From: Methylococcales bacterium
GTDB lineage: Bacteria > Pseudomonadota > Gammaproteobacteria > Methylococcales > Methylomonadaceae
Assembly: GCA_028713145.1 (NCBI GenBank)
Contig: JAQTOT010000004.1
Coordinates: forward strand, 1 to 34,286
Length of the DNA stretch: 34,286 nucleotides
Direction of reading: 5' to 3'
A model generated the notes under the pieces. That model ran no database searches. It saw only the letters and a program-made list of their open reading frames with translations, and had not been told where the DNA came from. Positions 1 to 9,420 of this stretch are shown piece after piece. The translations under genes were made by a program, and so were the position numbers. Position 1 is the first letter of the stretch. The number at the start of each line of letters is the position of its first letter.

Positions 1-138
1 CGAATTGAATTAGAACATTTAGGCATTACAGACGTTTTAGGTGGTGAATTTTGTACCGTTACCGATGCCGAACGTTTTTATTCGTATCGCCGTGATAAAA
101 AAACAGGTCGAATGGCGACCTTAATTTGGCGTGATTAA
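1..138 (+). CDS. pgeF: YfiH/PgeF family (polyphenol oxidase-like, laccase-domain) protein, C-terminal fragment
   Basis: Frame 1 is open from the window edge to TAA at 136-138 and gives the last 45 residues. They contain the family's typical C-terminal signature: C-T-V-T-D-A-E-R-F-Y-S-Y-R-R-D, then TGRMATLIW, as in the YfiH/DUF152 multicopper-polyphenol-oxidase-like family, now linked to peptidoglycan-editing (PgeF) and purine nucleoside phosphorylase activities. The Cys that opens this block belongs to the family's zinc-binding region. The 5' part lies outside the window. A stem-loop about 50 bases downstream may end the transcript. Family assignment is fairly secure; the biochemical role depends on which described activity applies here. 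Confidence 0.8.
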   Translation, partial: RIELEHLGITDVLGGEFCTVTDAERFYSYRRDKKTGRMATLIWRD

Positions 139-189
139 CTGTCGAAAATACCAAATTAAAACGGTTTTGTGTGCGTGTCACACCATAAA

Positions 190-215
190 AAAATGCGCTA
201 GCTCGCACGCATTTT
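190..215 (+). terminator. Possible weak terminator hairpin after the yfiH-like gene
   Basis: AAAATGCG at 190-197 and CGCATTTT at 208-215 form a perfect 8-bp stem around a 10-nt loop, with an A-run before and a short T-run at the end. It lies between the yfiH stop and oadG. The T-tract is only four bases, so termination may be weak. Confidence 0.4.
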
Positions 216-223
216 GAAAAAAC

Positions 224-248
224 TATAATACAATGCACCAATTATAAT
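224..248 (+). promoter_or_regulatory. Candidate -10 elements for the oadGAB operon
   Basis: Two perfect TATAAT hexamers occur, at 224-229 and 243-248, upstream of the oadG ATG at 270. I could not find a convincing -35 hexamer at 16-18 nt from either, so this is only a candidate. In AT-rich DNA such hexamers can occur by chance. Confidence 0.3.
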
Positions 249-269
249 TTACCGAGTAAGTGAACCATC

Positions 270-506
270 ATGACAGAACTTATGAGCAGCGGCTTAGAAT
301 TGATGTTTGCAGGCATGGGCATCGTATTTTTATTTTTAGCAATGCTTGTTGGCGCAATCAATTTAATGTCAGCAGTTGTACAGCGATATTTCCCAGAAGC
401 TCCCGTAACCAGCATTAGTATTCCAGTTGCTCAAAATGCAGCGACGGACAAAAGCTATATTGCCGCAATTACCGCTGCGGTGCATCAATATCGCAATACG
501 CACTAA
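270..506 (+). CDS. oadG: Oxaloacetate decarboxylase gamma chain (sodium pump subunit OadG)
   Basis: Small 78-residue protein with one N-terminal membrane helix (about residues 12-34, LMFAGMGIVFLFLAMLVGAI) and a short polar tail ending in a segment typical of OadG (AAITAAVHQYRNTH). In the Na+-translocating decarboxylase the gamma chain anchors the biotinylated alpha subunit to the membrane beta subunit and helps bind the catalytic zinc; the His residues near the C-terminus fit that role. It is first in the gamma-alpha-beta order usual for this complex, 42 nt before oadA. The start is ATG 270, with only a weak ribosome-binding site. Identification rests on size, topology and context together. 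Confidence 0.88.
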   Translation: MTELMSSGLELMFAGMGIVFLFLAMLVGAINLMSAVVQRYFPEAPVTSISIPVAQNAATDKSYIAAITAAVHQYRNTH

Positions 507-548
507 CCCTTAACTTTTCAATCCTGCCAGTAAAGCAAGGAGATATAA

Positions 549-2330
549 ATGGCTACGAATAGCAAAAAATTAGGCATCACCGAAGTTGTATTGCGTGACG
601 CTCATCAATCAATTTTAGCAACACGCATTCGCACGGAAGATATGTTGCCGATTTGCGCTCAATTAGACGAAATCGGTTATTGGTCAATTGAATCTTGGGG
701 TGGCGCAACATTTGATGCCTGTATTCGTTATTTGGGCGAAGATCCGTGGGAAAGATTACGCGCATTAAAAGCCGCGATGCCAAAAACACCACAACAAATG
801 CTGTTGCGTGGTCAAAATTTACTCGGTTATCGCCATTATGCTGATGACGTGGTGGATAAATTTATCGAACGTTGCGCTGTGAATGGCATTGATGTGTTTC
901 GTATTTTCGATGCAATGAACGATATGAGAAATATCGAGCATTCAATTAAAGCCGTTAAAAATACTGGTAAGCACGCGCAAGGCACACTTTCTTATACAAC
1001 AAGCCCTGTTCACACCACAAAAACATGGCTCGATTTAGGTAAAAAAATCGAAGACATGGGCGCAGATTCAATCTGCATCAAAGATATGGCGGGATTATTG
1101 AAGCCGTACGATGCGTATGAACTCGTTACAAAATTGAAAAAAAGTACCTCAATTCCAATTCATTTGCATTGCCACGCGACGACAGGTTTAAGTGTTGCAA
1201 CGTTAATTAAAGCGATTGAAGCAGGTGTTGACAACGTGGACACGGCGATTTCATCTTTGAGCATGACTTACGGTCACAGTCCCACAGAAACGATTGTTGC
1301 CAGTTTAGAAGGTGAAAAACGCGCTACAGGTTTGGACTTGGTTAAATTAGAAGAAATCGCCCATTATTTTCGAGACGTGCGTAAAAAATACGCGCAATAC
1401 GAAGGTGGTTTGAAAGGTGTGGATGGACGCATTTTGATTTCACAAGTACCTGGTGGAATGCTCACCAATATGGAAAGCCAACTCAAAGAACAAGGGGCGG
1501 CAGATAAATTCGACGAAGTGTTAAACGAAATTCCGCGCGTGCGTGAGGATTTAGGTTTTATTCCACTTGTTACGCCAACCTCGCAAATTGTCGGCACACA
1601 AGCGGTTATTAACGTGATGAATGGCGAGCGTTATAAATCGATTACCAAAGAAACAGCCGCTGTTTTAAAAGGCGAATACGGCGTAACGCCCGCGCCAGTC
1701 AACGCGCAGCTTCAAGCAAAAGTGTTAGATGGCGCACAACCTATCACTTGTCGCCCAGCCGATTTAATCGACGCTGAAATGGGCAAATTGATTGCTGACG
1801 TACAAGAAAAAGCGAAAGCTGAAAACGTGAAACTCGGTTCAAATGTAGAAGAAGATGCGTTAATTAACGGTCTATTTGCACAAATTGGTTGGAAATTCTT
1901 AGCCAACCGTAATAATCCAAGTGCATTTGAACCTAAACCAGATGCCGAAGCATTTGCAGCGGCTAATGCACCGAAAAAAGATACAGGCGTTGAAACCTAC
2001 ACCGTGAATGTTGACGGTAAAAATTTCAATGTAGCAGTCGCAGTAGGCGGCGTGGCACTCGATATTCAACCGGTTTCAGCGGCTTCAACCGCAGCACCAT
2101 TAGCGGCTATCGCAGGCAGTGGCGCGACAATTGAATCACCAATGGCGGGCAACATTTTAAAAATCTTGGTTCACGCAGGTAGCGAAGTTCAAGAAGGCGA
2201 TGTCGTCGTTTTGATGGAAGCGATGAAAATGGAAACTGAAATCCGTTCAAAATTTTCAGGCGTTGTTAGCGCAATTCACGTCAAAGAAGGTGCTGCTGTT
2301 ACAGGTGGCGCGGTATTAGTGTCGCTTTAA
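549..2330 (+). CDS. oadA: Oxaloacetate decarboxylase alpha subunit, biotin-dependent
   Basis: This 593-residue carboxyltransferase subunit transfers CO2 from oxaloacetate to biotin, releasing pyruvate. Visible domains are an N-terminal HMGL/PYC-type TIM barrel (about 5-270, beginning [12 protein letters not shown], with [11 protein letters not shown] and HLHCHATTG), a conserved carboxylase domain (about 290-470), an Ala/Pro/Thr-rich linker, and a C-terminal biotinyl domain whose EAMKMET motif puts biotin on Lys560. The length matches known OadA proteins. A strong AAGGAG site lies 7 nt before the ATG. The gene stands between oadG and oadB (9-nt gap), so the product works at the inner membrane face as part of a sodium pump. 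A stand-alone pyruvate carboxylase B subunit is similar in sequence, but the neighbours exclude it. Confidence 0.96.
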   Translation: MATNSKKLGITEVVLRDAHQSILATRIRTEDMLPICAQLDEIGYWSIESWGGATFDACIRYLGEDPWERLRALKAAMPKTPQQMLLRGQNLLGYRHYADDVVDKFIERCAVNGIDVFRIFDAMNDMRNIEHSIKAVKNTGKHAQGTLSYTTSPVHTTKTWLDLGKKIEDMGADSICIKDMAGLLKPYDAYELVTKLKKSTSIPIHLHCHATTGLSVATLIKAIEAGVDNVDTAISSLSMTYGHSPTETIVASLEGEKRATGLDLVKLEEIAHYFRDVRKKYAQYEGGLKGVDGRILISQVPGGMLTNMESQLKEQGAADKFDEVLNEIPRVREDLGFIPLVTPTSQIVGTQAVINVMNGERYKSITKETAAVLKGEYGVTPAPVNAQLQAKVLDGAQPITCRPADLIDAEMGKLIADVQEKAKAENVKLGSNVEEDALINGLFAQIGWKFLANRNNPSAFEPKPDAEAFAAANAPKKDTGVETYTVNVDGKNFNVAVAVGGVALDIQPVSAASTAAPLAAIAGSGATIESPMAGNILKILVHAGSEVQEGDVVVLMEAMKMETEIRSKFSGVVSAIHVKEGAAVTGGAVLVSL

Positions 2331-2339
2331 GGAAGATTT

Positions 2340-3467
2340 ATGGAAAATTTAGCCGCTTTATGGCAAAGCACTGGTATTTATAACTTCACTATCGGACAAG
2401 CATTTATGATGCTGGTCGGTTTTTTGTTGTTATTTTTGGCGATTAAGAAAAATTTTGAGCCACTTTTATTGTTGCCTATCGGTTTTGGTGCGATTTTGAG
2501 TAACATTCCTGTCGCAGGTATTGCCGAAGAAGGTGGTTTGCTTTATTACCTCTATTTTGGCATTAAATTGGGCTTATTCCCGTTGCTCATTTTTATGGGT
2601 GTAGGGGCGATGACCGATTTTGGCCCGATGCTTGCCAATCCAAAAACATTACTACTTGGTGCGGCGGCGCAATTTGGTATTTTCGCGGCATTACTTGGTG
2701 CATTAGCGTTAAATTTTATTCCAGGCATGGAGTTTTCGTTAAAAGATGCGGCGGCGATTGGTATTATCGGGGGGGCAGATGGACCGACGGCAATTTATGT
2801 TGCCTCAAAAATGGCTCCTGATTTATTAGGGGCAATTGCCGTTGCGGCTTACTCTTATATGGCGTTGGTACCGTTGATTCAACCACCCATTATGCGAGCT
2901 TTAACAACTGAAGCTGAACGCAAAATTGAAATGCAACAACTTCGTCATGTTAGCAAAACGGAAAAAATGGTTTTTCCATTGATGCTTTTGGTGTTGTCGA
3001 TTTTGTTATTGCCTTCTGCAACGCCTTTAGTTGGCGCGTTTGCTTTTGGTAATTTGATGAATACTTGCGGTGTGGTCGATCGTTTAAGTCAAACCGCGCA
3101 AAATGAATTGATTAACATTGTGACAATTTTCTTAGGTTTATCCGTCGGTTCAAAACTGAGTGCAGACGCATTTTTGCAACTCAAAACATTAGGGATTTTA
3201 GGATTAGGCGCAATTGCTTTTGCAATTGGCACCGCATCTGGCGTTTTGATGGCAAAACTCATGAATCGTTTCAGCGATACGCCGATTAACCCGTTAATTG
3301 GCGCAGCAGGCGTTTCAGCCGTTCCAATGGCAGCGCGAGTTGCTAATAAAATTGGTTTAGAAAGTAATCCACATAATTTCTTATTGATGCACGCGATGGG
3401 ACCCAATGTTGCGGGCGTAATTGGTTCAGCGGTTGCGGCTGGTGTTTTGCTAAGTTTGATTCGATAA
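2340..3467 (+). CDS. oadB: Oxaloacetate decarboxylase beta subunit (Na+ pump membrane protein)
   Basis: A 375-residue polytopic inner-membrane protein. It couples decarboxylation of carboxybiotin to export of Na+. It carries the diagnostic [19 protein letters not shown] segment (about residues 143-161) followed by a conserved region through [17 protein letters not shown], and the C-terminal [14 protein letters not shown] and [18 protein letters not shown] blocks. These are the conserved Asp/Asn/Ser-containing stretches implicated in Na+ and proton passage. The start at ATG 2340 follows an AGGAAG site. A run of seven G at 2769-2775 encodes part of GGADG. It is last in the operon, with a strong terminator 20 nt downstream. 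Confidence 0.96.
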   Translation: MENLAALWQSTGIYNFTIGQAFMMLVGFLLLFLAIKKNFEPLLLLPIGFGAILSNIPVAGIAEEGGLLYYLYFGIKLGLFPLLIFMGVGAMTDFGPMLANPKTLLLGAAAQFGIFAALLGALALNFIPGMEFSLKDAAAIGIIGGADGPTAIYVASKMAPDLLGAIAVAAYSYMALVPLIQPPIMRALTTEAERKIEMQQLRHVSKTEKMVFPLMLLVLSILLLPSATPLVGAFAFGNLMNTCGVVDRLSQTAQNELINIVTIFLGLSVGSKLSADAFLQLKTLGILGLGAIAFAIGTASGVLMAKLMNRFSDTPINPLIGAAGVSAVPMAARVANKIGLESNPHNFLLMHAMGPNVAGVIGSAVAAGVLLSLIR

Positions 3468-3486
3468 TTTTCAATCGCTTACCACG

Positions 3487-3521
3487 AAAAAAGCCAAACT
3501 CGTAATGAGTTTGGCTTTTTT
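3487..3521 (+). terminator. Bidirectional rho-independent terminator between oadB and trxA
   Basis: A perfect 15-bp inverted repeat (3487-3501 and 3507-3521, core AGCCAAACTC / GAGTTTGGCT) surrounds a 5-nt loop, with A6 on one side and T6 on the other. It can terminate both the oad operon (+) and the converging trxA-terminated run (-). Confidence 0.93.
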
Positions 3522-3542
3522 GTGTGCGTGAAAATTGAAGGC

Positions 3543-3869
3543 TTACAAATGTGCGTTGATAAATTCAACTAATTGCACTTTGCTTAAGGCACCAACTTTC
3601 GTCGCTTCAATTTCCCCGTTTTTGAATAACATCAACGTTGGAATACCACGCACACCGTATTTTTGTGGCGTAGCAGGACTTTCATCGATGTTCAATTTCG
3701 CAACGGTTAATTTCCCTGCAAATTCTTCTGAAATTGCGTCTAAAAGAGGCGCAATCATTTTGCAAGGTCCACACCATTCTGCCCAAAAATCTAGCAATAC
3801 AGGCAACTGCGCTTCTAAAACTTGTTCATTAAAATCATTGTCATTGACATAAACTACAGCATCACTCAC
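3543..3869 (-). CDS. trxA: Thioredoxin
   Basis: A 108-residue classical thioredoxin with the active site W-C-G-P-C (Cys33 and Cys36) in the context [13 protein letters not shown], and the cis-Pro loop [14 protein letters not shown]. It is the general cytosolic disulfide reductant, supplying ribonucleotide reductase, peroxiredoxins and others. The start codon is GTG (3867-3869), preceded by GGAGAAGAAC, a good ribosome-binding site. It is last in the minus-strand run, 29 nt after the GH17 gene, and ends at the shared terminator. Whether it is cotranscribed with the GH17/pepN genes is not clear; no obvious promoter was seen in the short gap. Confidence 0.97.
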   Translation of the reverse strand: MSDAVVYVNDNDFNEQVLEAQLPVLLDFWAEWCGPCKMIAPLLDAISEEFAGKLTVAKLNIDESPATPQKYGVRGIPTLMLFKNGEIEATKVGALSKVQLVEFINAHL

Positions 3870-3898
3870 GTTCTTCTCCAGATGTGAAAAGTAAAAAT

Positions 3899-5650
3899 TT
3901 AAGGTGTAACTATACCAGAATTGCCGATTTTTCGCGTGTTGGCACTCACAAAAAATGGAGCGGCTAAAACGCTCAAACTAACAAGCCAAATCAATAATTG
4001 TGTATTTGCCACGGTAAATAAAATTGCCGTTTGCAAACGTTCGCTGATTAGTGGATACGCCATAATAAAATCACGGCTCACCATAAACGCATAACTTTCG
4101 CCAATTAACAACGCGACACTTAGCCCCATTAAACAATACGCCACAAGCGGAATATGGCTAGGTTTGCGTGGAATATAATCAAACAAGGTCGTTAAATGTA
4201 TTTGGTCAGAAAACGACATTTTTTCGCTGAACACGTTGATTAAGAATAGCGAAATTAAGCCAAAAACCTGCAATTGCGTCACGATATTTGGGAACATAAC
4301 GTAACGTCCATTCCACGCCAAAATCGCGGTTTTAATCATCGCGTAAGTAATCACGATTAGCAAACCGTAATAAAGACGTTTGGTATTTTTTTGCGAGGCA
4401 GTTTGTTTGTTCAAAACCTCATTCACTCGTTGCAATAGAAAACTTCCCCACGCGCCATTAAAACCCACAATCAACAGTGTTTGCAGACGTTGAAAATCGG
4501 TGTAACTAGTTTGCCAAAGCGTTGTGATTTGCGACACAAATAATGCTGCTAAAATTTGTGCAATGACTAGAAAACTGACTAAACGCACGTTGTTTAAATT
4601 CGTTAATTTTCTTTTGAAGATAAGAACGATTACGACAACTAAGTCGATGGAAGCAAATAATTTTTCTAGCCAATTTTTATCTTCAACTACTTTGCCCGTT
4701 AAAGGAAAAACTTGCTGACGTGAACTGTCATACAAGCCCCATTTCGCACCAATAATGCCTTCAAACGCCGCTTTCCAAGGCTGATTAAACGCTTCAACAA
4801 TGTTGTAATCAAAGCCGTTTTTATTCGCCACTTTGATGAAATCACGAATAAATTTTGCTTCATTCACCACGCTAGGAATGGCGATACCACGCTGTTTTCC
4901 ACCGCTAGGCCAACCTGATTCACCAATTAAAATGGGTTTGTCTACGCCCATTGATTTCGCTTCTTGCTGAACTTGTTTGTAAATACGTTCGATATGCGCG
5001 GGCGCATCTTCAACAGAAATTGGCTCATCTTCCCAATAAGGCAAAATATGAATCGTGATGAAATCCACTTCTTTAATCAGCTGCGGATATTTCATGTACA
5101 TCGACCACACATCAGCATACGAAACAGGTTGTTTCACGGCTTGTTTGACTTTGCGAATGTATTCAATCAATTCTTCAGGTTCTAAATCGCCACGCAATAA
5201 CACTTCATTACCAACGATTACCCGCTTTACAACGTCTGAATGCTCATTTGCGGAGTGAATTAACTCTGCCATTTCCAGCTCATTTTTAGCTTTTAATTCG
5301 GTAGTTTCTTCAGCGGTATCTGCTTTATAAGAGCCAAGCCAACCACCTTGCAACATCGTCAGCCCGTACTTTTTTGCCAAAGGTGGAATGAGCGGCATCG
5401 TCCCTTCTGCACTGGCGTAAGTTCGAATGTTATGCGTGACTTGCCCCATTAACGCTAAATCTTCTTCAAGCTGTTTAACGTTGGGGAAAAGCTCCAGCAT
5501 CGGATCGTGACCTTCTCGAAAAGGGGCGAACGATAAACTACTGAGTTTTCCTGCTGGTACATCGTCGCCCACATTTTGAGGCTGATTTGTTGCCCAACTA
5601 AAAATTACGTTGAGCAAAATGACTAACGTGAGAAATGAAAAAATTTTCAT
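3899..5650 (-). CDS. Membrane-anchored GH17-family beta-1,3-glucanase/glucanosyltransferase-like protein
   Basis: 583 residues. After a hydrophobic N-terminal signal or anchor (about 3-20) comes a GH17 TIM barrel (about 38-325). The likely catalytic pair is visible: acid/base Glu149 in [11 protein letters not shown] and nucleophile Glu244 in [12 protein letters not shown], with WSMYMKYPQ and FNQPWK as further family motifs. The C-terminal part (about 330-575) has around seven hydrophobic helices. Proteobacterial membrane GH17 proteins include beta-1,3-glucan transglycosylases and the GH17 parts of cyclic glucan (NdvB-type) systems, so a role in modifying a periplasmic glucan is likely. No partner GT2 synthase is in the window. 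The ATG overlaps the pepN stop by 4 bases (ATGA), implying translational coupling. Hydrolase versus transferase activity cannot be decided from sequence. Confidence 0.85.
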   Translation of the reverse strand: MKIFSFLTLVILLNVIFSWATNQPQNVGDDVPAGKLSSLSFAPFREGHDPMLELFPNVKQLEEDLALMGQVTHNIRTYASAEGTMPLIPPLAKKYGLTMLQGGWLGSYKADTAEETTELKAKNELEMAELIHSANEHSDVVKRVIVGNEVLLRGDLEPEELIEYIRKVKQAVKQPVSYADVWSMYMKYPQLIKEVDFITIHILPYWEDEPISVEDAPAHIERIYKQVQQEAKSMGVDKPILIGESGWPSGGKQRGIAIPSVVNEAKFIRDFIKVANKNGFDYNIVEAFNQPWKAAFEGIIGAKWGLYDSSRQQVFPLTGKVVEDKNWLEKLFASIDLVVVIVLIFKRKLTNLNNVRLVSFLVIAQILAALFVSQITTLWQTSYTDFQRLQTLLIVGFNGAWGSFLLQRVNEVLNKQTASQKNTKRLYYGLLIVITYAMIKTAILAWNGRYVMFPNIVTQLQVFGLISLFLINVFSEKMSFSDQIHLTTLFDYIPRKPSHIPLVAYCLMGLSVALLIGESYAFMVSRDFIMAYPLISERLQTAILFTVANTQLLIWLVSLSVLAAPFFVSANTRKIGNSGIVTP

Positions 5651-8226
5651 AAACTTTTACTTGCAAGTTCAAATACGTCGTTAGAAATACCTTTTGTGTC
5701 GATAATACGTTGCAACTGCGCTTTCATGAGCTGTTGACGCGCTTCATCGACTTTTCGCCACGCGGTTAAAGGTGTAAGCATTCGTGAGGCAACTTGTGGA
5801 TTGATTGCGTTCAATTCCAAAATCGTATCTCCTAAAAACGCATAACCTTCACCATTTTTAGCATGGAAATGAACAGGATTCGTTTGTGAAAATGCGCCAA
5901 TTAACGAGCGTACGCGATTTGGATTTTTTATGTCAAACGCAACGTGTGAATGTAACGATTGCACCGTTTCAAACGCACCTGACGCTGGGCTACTCGCTTG
6001 CAAGGCAAACCATTTATCAATCACTAACGGTTCAGATTCCCATTGTTGATAGAATTTCTCCAAGCTGGCTGCTTTTGCTGGGTGATTATTGTGAACAACC
6101 GCACTCAACGCTGCCATTTGGTCAGTCATGTTTTTGGCATTTTCAAATTGCGCTTGTGCAAGTTCATGAATTTGTGTCGAATCTAATTTGCTCAAGAATG
6201 CTAAACACGCATTTTTCACGCGGCGACGACCAATCGCTTCGGGACTGAAATTACCCGATTCGTCTTTGTGATGCGCGTTGTAAATGGATAAAAATTGCGT
6301 TTCAAATTTTTCAGCAAGCGTTTTTAAAATACGTTCCCGCACGTTGTGAATACCGTCGAAATCCACAACTTCCATGCGTTCCGCTAAATAATTTTCCGAT
6401 GGCAACGAAAGCAACAACGAGAAATATGCCAAATCGTCAATCGGCGCGTTTAAAACTTTTTCGAACGTTTTTAACAAAATGGCTGGAATTTCAACATCTG
6501 GCGTTTTCACCAAATCCAAAATAATGTTTTCAGCCAAAGATTGCGACGCATCCCAACGATTAAACGAATCACTGTCATGTTGTGATAAAAACGCTAATTC
6601 TTCCAAACTGCGTTCCATTTCAACATTCACAGGCGCAGAAAAGCCGCGTAACAACGACACAATTGGCGCAGCATTTAAATTTTCAAACGTAAAAGTTTGT
6701 TGCATTTCGTTAAACTGCAATAACGTTTCGGGCAATAAATCCGCGCCTGTTGTTGAATCTAACAAACCTAATCGAATTGGAATTAAAAGCGGTTCGGTTT
6801 GATTTGGATAACTTTGCGACAGTGTGAGCGTAAAGGTTTTTGTTTTTTCATCAAAATGTGATTCGACTTGAATTTTCGGTGTGCCTGCTTGTGAATACCA
6901 CAACCGAAATTGACTCAAATCTAAGTCGTTTGCATCTTGCATTGCGCTGACAAAATCATCACACGTTACCGCTTGTCCGTCGTGGCGTTCAAAATACAAA
7001 TCACTGCCACGTCTAAAACCGTCTGCACCAAGCAAGGTGTGTAACATTCGCACAACTTCTGCGCCTTTTTCATAAACAGTAAGCGTGTAAAAATTATTGA
7101 TTTCGATATACGAATCTGGGCGAACTGAATGCGCTAACGGACTGGCATCTTCGGCAAATTGGCGAGTGCGAAGTTGCGTTAGGTCTTCAATCCGTTTTAC
7201 GGCGTGAGACGTTCTGTCAGCAGTAAATTCTTGGTCACGGAAAACCGTGAAACCTTCTTTTAAGCTCAATTGAAACCAGTCACGGCAAGTGATTCGATTA
7301 CCTGTCCAATTGTGAAAATACTCGTGCGCGATAACGCCTTCGATGCCTTCATAATCAAAATCGGTCGCTGTATCTGGTCGTGCCAACACGAATTTGGTGT
7401 TGAAAACATTTAAACCTTTATTTTCCATCGCACCCATATTGAAATGACTGACGGCAACAATCATGTACAAATCTAAATCGTATTCACGCCCATAAACTGC
7501 TTCATCCCAACGCATTGCATATTCAAGTGAGCGCATGGCGTGATCGCATTTGTCTTTATCGTGCGCTTCGACGAAAATTTCTAAGTCGATTTTTCTGCCT
7601 GACTGCGTGATAAAAGTGTCGGAGACACATTCTAATTGCCCCGCAACCAGCGCAAATAAATAACACGGTTTTGCAAACGGGTCGTTCCATGTGACCCAAT
7701 GTTGGTTATTTTCAAATTCACCGCTAGCAACTTTGTTCCCGTTTGAAAGCAACACGGGATAATCGGTTTTATCTGCAACAATTGTGACGGTAAATTTGCT
7801 CATCACGTCAGGACGGTCGAGGAAATAAGTGATTTTTCTAAAACCTTCCGCTTCACATTGTGTGCAAAGCATTCCATTCGATAAATAAAGCCCTTCGAGC
7901 GCAGTATTTTCTTTCGGATTTATTGTGTTTTCGATAATCAACGTGAACGATTCAGGCACATTTAAAATCGTCAACGTTTCAGGTGTGAGCGCGTAATCAG
8001 TCAATTCGGTTTCATTCAAAATGACTTTTTGCAAAACGAGCTTTTCGCCGTTTAAAACTAGCGGAGCAGTTTGATTTTTACTCGCAGAATTACGTTGTAA
8101 CGTCAGCGTTGAAAGCACTTTTGTGTTTTCGGCATCGAGCGAAAAATGCAGTTTCACATCCTGAATCAAAAAATCAGGCACGGTGTAATCGTTGCGATAA
8201 ATGGTTTTAGGTGTTTGGGTTGTCAT
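5647..8226 (-). CDS. pepN: Aminopeptidase N (M1 metallopeptidase)
   Basis: This gene encodes 859 residues from the ATG at 8224-8226 (MTTQTPKTIYRNDYTVPDF), close to the 870 of E. coli PepN. An upstream in-frame ATG would add 35 residues that lie wholly inside the preceding gene and look non-native, so I reject it. M1 features are the exopeptidase motif GAMENKG, the zinc site HEYFHNW with the downstream Glu in LKEGFTVFRDQEF, and the typical YEKGAEVVRM Tyr region. It is a cytosolic zinc enzyme that removes N-terminal residues in the final steps of protein turnover. Only one nucleotide separates it from the ATP-grasp gene upstream, and its stop overlaps the GH17 start, so it sits in the middle of a tight operon. 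Confidence 0.96.
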   Translation of the reverse strand: MTTQTPKTIYRNDYTVPDFLIQDVKLHFSLDAENTKVLSTLTLQRNSASKNQTAPLVLNGEKLVLQKVILNETELTDYALTPETLTILNVPESFTLIIENTINPKENTALEGLYLSNGMLCTQCEAEGFRKITYFLDRPDVMSKFTVTIVADKTDYPVLLSNGNKVASGEFENNQHWVTWNDPFAKPCYLFALVAGQLECVSDTFITQSGRKIDLEIFVEAHDKDKCDHAMRSLEYAMRWDEAVYGREYDLDLYMIVAVSHFNMGAMENKGLNVFNTKFVLARPDTATDFDYEGIEGVIAHEYFHNWTGNRITCRDWFQLSLKEGFTVFRDQEFTADRTSHAVKRIEDLTQLRTRQFAEDASPLAHSVRPDSYIEINNFYTLTVYEKGAEVVRMLHTLLGADGFRRGSDLYFERHDGQAVTCDDFVSAMQDANDLDLSQFRLWYSQAGTPKIQVESHFDEKTKTFTLTLSQSYPNQTEPLLIPIRLGLLDSTTGADLLPETLLQFNEMQQTFTFENLNAAPIVSLLRGFSAPVNVEMERSLEELAFLSQHDSDSFNRWDASQSLAENIILDLVKTPDVEIPAILLKTFEKVLNAPIDDLAYFSLLLSLPSENYLAERMEVVDFDGIHNVRERILKTLAEKFETQFLSIYNAHHKDESGNFSPEAIGRRRVKNACLAFLSKLDSTQIHELAQAQFENAKNMTDQMAALSAVVHNNHPAKAASLEKFYQQWESEPLVIDKWFALQASSPASGAFETVQSLHSHVAFDIKNPNRVRSLIGAFSQTNPVHFHAKNGEGYAFLGDTILELNAINPQVASRMLTPLTAWRKVDEARQQLMKAQLQRIIDTKGISNDVFELASKSL

Positions 8227-8227
8227 G

Positions 8228-9415
8228 TTATTTTCTTGAATCGTGAAGTAATTGTTGAAATGCGGCAAATAAATTCGCCATGTGCGTGGGTTTGTAAGGA
8301 AATAAATCAATCGGGTCAATGGCATGAACAATCATGCAGCTGTCGATTTCAAAAATCAGCAATTTGCCATCAGGCGTTTCGCTGCAATCCAGTCCGACAT
8401 AATCCAAACCAGAACGCTCATAAATTTTTTGAAAAGCGACGGTGTGTTTTTTAGCAAACGTTTCGTTGAAACAGTCCATTACACGCGCTTCTTCTTCGCG
8501 TTTTTGCGCGTTGTCTGCCATGCCTGCATTCAAATAATGAATCATCCAATTTTGCGAAATTGCCAAATGCGCTAAAAATGGTTTGCCTGCAATCAGCATC
8601 ACGCGATATTTACGAAACAAGCCATCCGCGTTGCGATAATCGATAAATTTTGCGACAAAAAACTCGCTGTAATTTTGCTGTGTTAGGTAATTTTTTAGTG
8701 CGTTTTCAGATTCAATTTTGTTTAAATCATGTCCCGCGTGCGAATCAATTGGACGAATAATGATGGGATAATCAAACGATGCAGAATTCAAACTTTCAAG
8801 CGAATAACGCAACGTTTCTGGCATTTCAATTTCATCGATATTTGCCAGTAATTGACACGCAGCATCACGCGACATGTTAGTGATTTTTTCAGGTTGATTT
8901 AGAACAGGTTTGTCCCAGTTTTTTAAAATCGGCTCAAGTTGTTTTAACAGCGGCAAATTTTCTTCTGATTCGGCAATCGCGACAAATAACACGTCATGCT
9001 CAGGCAAATCCTCATTCAAATTTCCCGCCACAGTAAATAAATCTTCGGTAACAAAAAACTGCGTCAATTCAATGTCTGAATTTTCAACCAAAAATTCAAT
9101 TGGTGTATTTGCCATTAGATCGCCTGCACTTATTAATGCAAGCACTCGTAAAGTTGGATTTTTTGCAGGTAAAACGTAAGCACGCTGTAATTCAATGGCT
9201 TGCCGTTGCACTTGCAAAGCTAATTCTCGATTGCCACGCAGTTGCAACACAATTCCCAAATCAAGCAGCGCGTTAGCATCGTCGGGATTTTCAGCCGTTT
9301 TTTCAATCAGTATTTGTCCAATTGGCGAAATATCAACGTTTGCGTGCGCTAATCGCATCAATTCAACTAAACCAATTAACGGTTTTGTTGCAAGCGCATT
9401 CAAATTTAATTTCAT
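8228..9415 (-). CDS. TPR-like / ATP-grasp domain protein of unknown substrate
   Basis: 395 residues. The N-terminal part (about 30-80) contains a helix pair resembling a tetratricopeptide repeat (NPDDANALLDLGIVLQLRGN then RELALQVQRQAIEL). The middle part has a Rossmann-like pre-ATP-grasp fold. The C-terminal half (about 195-390) looks like an ATP-grasp ligase: YPIIIRPIDSHAGHD resembles the nucleotide-binding loop, FRKYRVMLIAGKPF the central strands, and FEIDSCMIVH the metal-binding Glu/Asp pair near the C-terminus. ATP-grasp enzymes join a carboxylate to an amine or thiol through an acyl phosphate. The neighbours (a PLP decarboxylase upstream, an aminopeptidase downstream) fit amino acid or peptide chemistry, but the substrate is unknown. 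It has no clear ribosome-binding site and starts 5 nt after the decarboxylase stop. Confidence 0.7.
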   Translation of the reverse strand: MKLNLNALATKPLIGLVELMRLAHANVDISPIGQILIEKTAENPDDANALLDLGIVLQLRGNRELALQVQRQAIELQRAYVLPAKNPTLRVLALISAGDLMANTPIEFLVENSDIELTQFFVTEDLFTVAGNLNEDLPEHDVLFVAIAESEENLPLLKQLEPILKNWDKPVLNQPEKITNMSRDAACQLLANIDEIEMPETLRYSLESLNSASFDYPIIIRPIDSHAGHDLNKIESENALKNYLTQQNYSEFFVAKFIDYRNADGLFRKYRVMLIAGKPFLAHLAISQNWMIHYLNAGMADNAQKREEEARVMDCFNETFAKKHTVAFQKIYERSGLDYVGLDCSETPDGKLLIFEIDSCMIVHAIDPIDLFPYKPTHMANLFAAFQQLLHDSRK

Positions 9416-9420
9416 ATTTT

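Noticed and set aside
3535-3852. 105-codon plus-strand reading frame opposite trxA
   Set aside because: It is wholly antisense to a clear thioredoxin, lacks a ribosome-binding site and resembles no family I know.
8227-8331. Longer start for pepN with 35 extra residues
   Set aside because: The extension lies inside the ATP-grasp gene and does not look like a PepN N-terminus; ATG 8226 fits the family.
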